From: an uncultured Clostridia bacterium
Lineage (GTDB): Bacteria; Bacillota; Clostridia; Oscillospirales; Acutalibacteraceae
Reading direction: 5' to 3'
Assembly: GCA_946535695.1 (NCBI GenBank)
Contig: CAMNDS010000059.1
Span: 1 to 5,888 of the forward strand
Length of the DNA: 5,888 nt
Position numbers and translations under genes: made by a program. The notes below the pieces were generated by a model. The model had not been told where the DNA came from and made no database searches. It saw only the letters and a list, made by a program, of their open reading frames with translations. Positions 5,225-5,888 of the stretch are shown here, piece by piece. Position 1 is the first letter of the stretch. Every line of letters begins with the position of its first letter.

Positions 5225-5270
5225 ATTGCTAAAAAAAATTAGATATTTCCTCCGGCGATGCCGGAGAAAT
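5225..5270 (+). repeat. Dispersed hairpin repeat, copy 4 (possible holA terminator)
   Basis: On the plus strand the copy reads ATTGCT, eight A, TTAGATATTTC, then a perfect seven-pair hairpin (CTCCGGC 5250-5256, loop GAT, GCCGGAG 5260-5266) extended by ATTT/AAAT arms past one bulged C. For holA, transcribed leftward from the right, this presents a strong hairpin followed about 11 bases later by a T8 tract 70-115 bases after the stop codon, so it may serve as its terminator. It also separates holA from the promoter of the next gene. Confidence 0.85.
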
Positions 5271-5339
5271 TTTTTGCTTTTCATTTTAATTAAAAAATTT
5301 TAAACAAGTTCTTACTACCAGATAGAATATTTATATTTT

Positions 5340-5888
5340 TTACAATATTTTTAATGTCATCATGCTATTAAAAACAGAATTTAAAATAATTTTAGAACTC
5401 ATATTTGAAGAATTTATTTTAATATCATTTTCTTTTAATAATTTTAAAATTTTTTCGATATCAAAATTTCTGGCAAGAATTTCGGCATAATTTAATTTAA
5501 ACTCTTTGCCTTTGTAATTAAAAAGTTTTAGAAATTCATTTTTTGAAATTCCCGCCTTTTTCGATTCTTTAATTTTAAAAGCATCTGTAAAATCCGAAAT
5601 AATTACGGATAAAATTTTATTTGCTTCTTCGTTTTGCGCTAAAAGCGCTTCGGTAATTTTAATCGCCAAACTTATGTTTTTATTTCTGATAGCTTTAGAA
5701 ATATCATAAATATTATATTTTTCCTGAAATTCAGGTGAGAAACTCTGAATTAATTCCTGCGTGATTTCTTTTTCTTGAGAACTTATTGCAATATTTTCAA
5801 TTGATGCTTTTATTGAACTCAAATCATTAAAGCATTTTTGGCATAAAAACCTAGCATTTTCATTATTTAAAATTTTACCCAATTTTTT
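5340..5888 (-). CDS. holA: DNA polymerase III delta subunit, 3' part (runs off the window)
   Basis: The last 182 residues of HolA. This subunit of the clamp loader opens the beta sliding clamp for loading onto primed DNA. The family is about 330-350 residues long, so roughly the C-terminal half is here. The visible part starts near the end of the middle AAA+-like domain (ILNNENARFLCQKCFNDLSSI, split here as ILNNENARFL and CQKCFNDLSSI), the usual signature before the collar domain. It continues with EITQELIQ, YDISKAIRNKN and a run of helices. The N-terminal beta-binding domain lies outside the window. A TTG at 5882 could be taken as a start, but family alignment places it mid-protein and the frame stays open to the edge. 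Stop is TAA at 5342-5340. The sequence is rich in Asn, Lys and Ile, as expected for the base composition. Copy 4 of the repeat lies downstream as a likely terminator. Confidence 0.85.
   Translation of the reverse strand, partial: KKLGKILNNENARFLCQKCFNDLSSIKASIENIAISSQEKEITQELIQSFSPEFQEKYNIYDISKAIRNKNISLAIKITEALLAQNEEANKILSVIISDFTDAFKIKESKKAGISKNEFLKLFNYKGKEFKLNYAEILARNFDIEKILKLLKENDIKINSSNMSSKIILNSVFNSMMTLKIL

Noticed and set aside
114..5270. CRISPR array made of the four repeats
   Set aside because: The copies are hundreds to thousands of bases apart, in mixed orientation, with genes between them and no cas genes.

Overview
The window comes from an AT-rich bacterial genome with strong AAGGAG-type ribosome binding sites. 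The best clue to the host is the first gene. It encodes a DnaD-family replication protein with an N-terminal winged helix followed by two DnaB_2-type modules, a layout typical of Clostridia (Bacillota). The very low GC content, generous spacers and dispersed short repeats would suit a host-associated or reduced-genome clostridial lineage, but the species cannot be fixed from this sequence.

Layout. Positions 1-242 hold a degenerate zinc-ribbon fragment (possible transposase remnant), one copy of a ~50 bp hairpin repeat, and a promoter. The DnaD-family gene (243-1148, +) follows. A 273 bp spacer then carries two promoter-like sequences inside an imperfect direct repeat. Next is a 571-residue AAA+ ATPase (1422-3137, +), related to the second AAA domain of Clp/Hsp100 proteins but with a signal-peptide-like N-terminus and another hydrophobic segment. 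From 3138 to 3852 lies a mostly non-coding stretch bounded by two nearly identical inverted copies of the hairpin repeat. It contains a small self-contained unit: promoter, leader hairpin, a 45-residue cysteine-rich peptide gene (3567-3704, +) and a hairpin terminator. On the minus strand are a CNNM/CBS/CorC transporter-type membrane protein (3853-5160), its own promoter, a fourth repeat copy, and the 3' part of holA, the DNA polymerase III delta subunit (5340 to window end).

The genes do not form one pathway. DnaD protein and HolA are chromosomal replication housekeeping proteins, and the CNNM/CorC protein is a common membrane housekeeping protein. The accessory parts are the Clp-like ATPase, the cysteine-rich peptide cassette and the four-copy repeat family. 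No known defence or mobile system is recognisable. The best candidates for something undescribed are the membrane-directed single-module Clp-like ATPase, which resembles eukaryotic torsins in layout, and the inverted-repeat-bounded micropeptide cassette.
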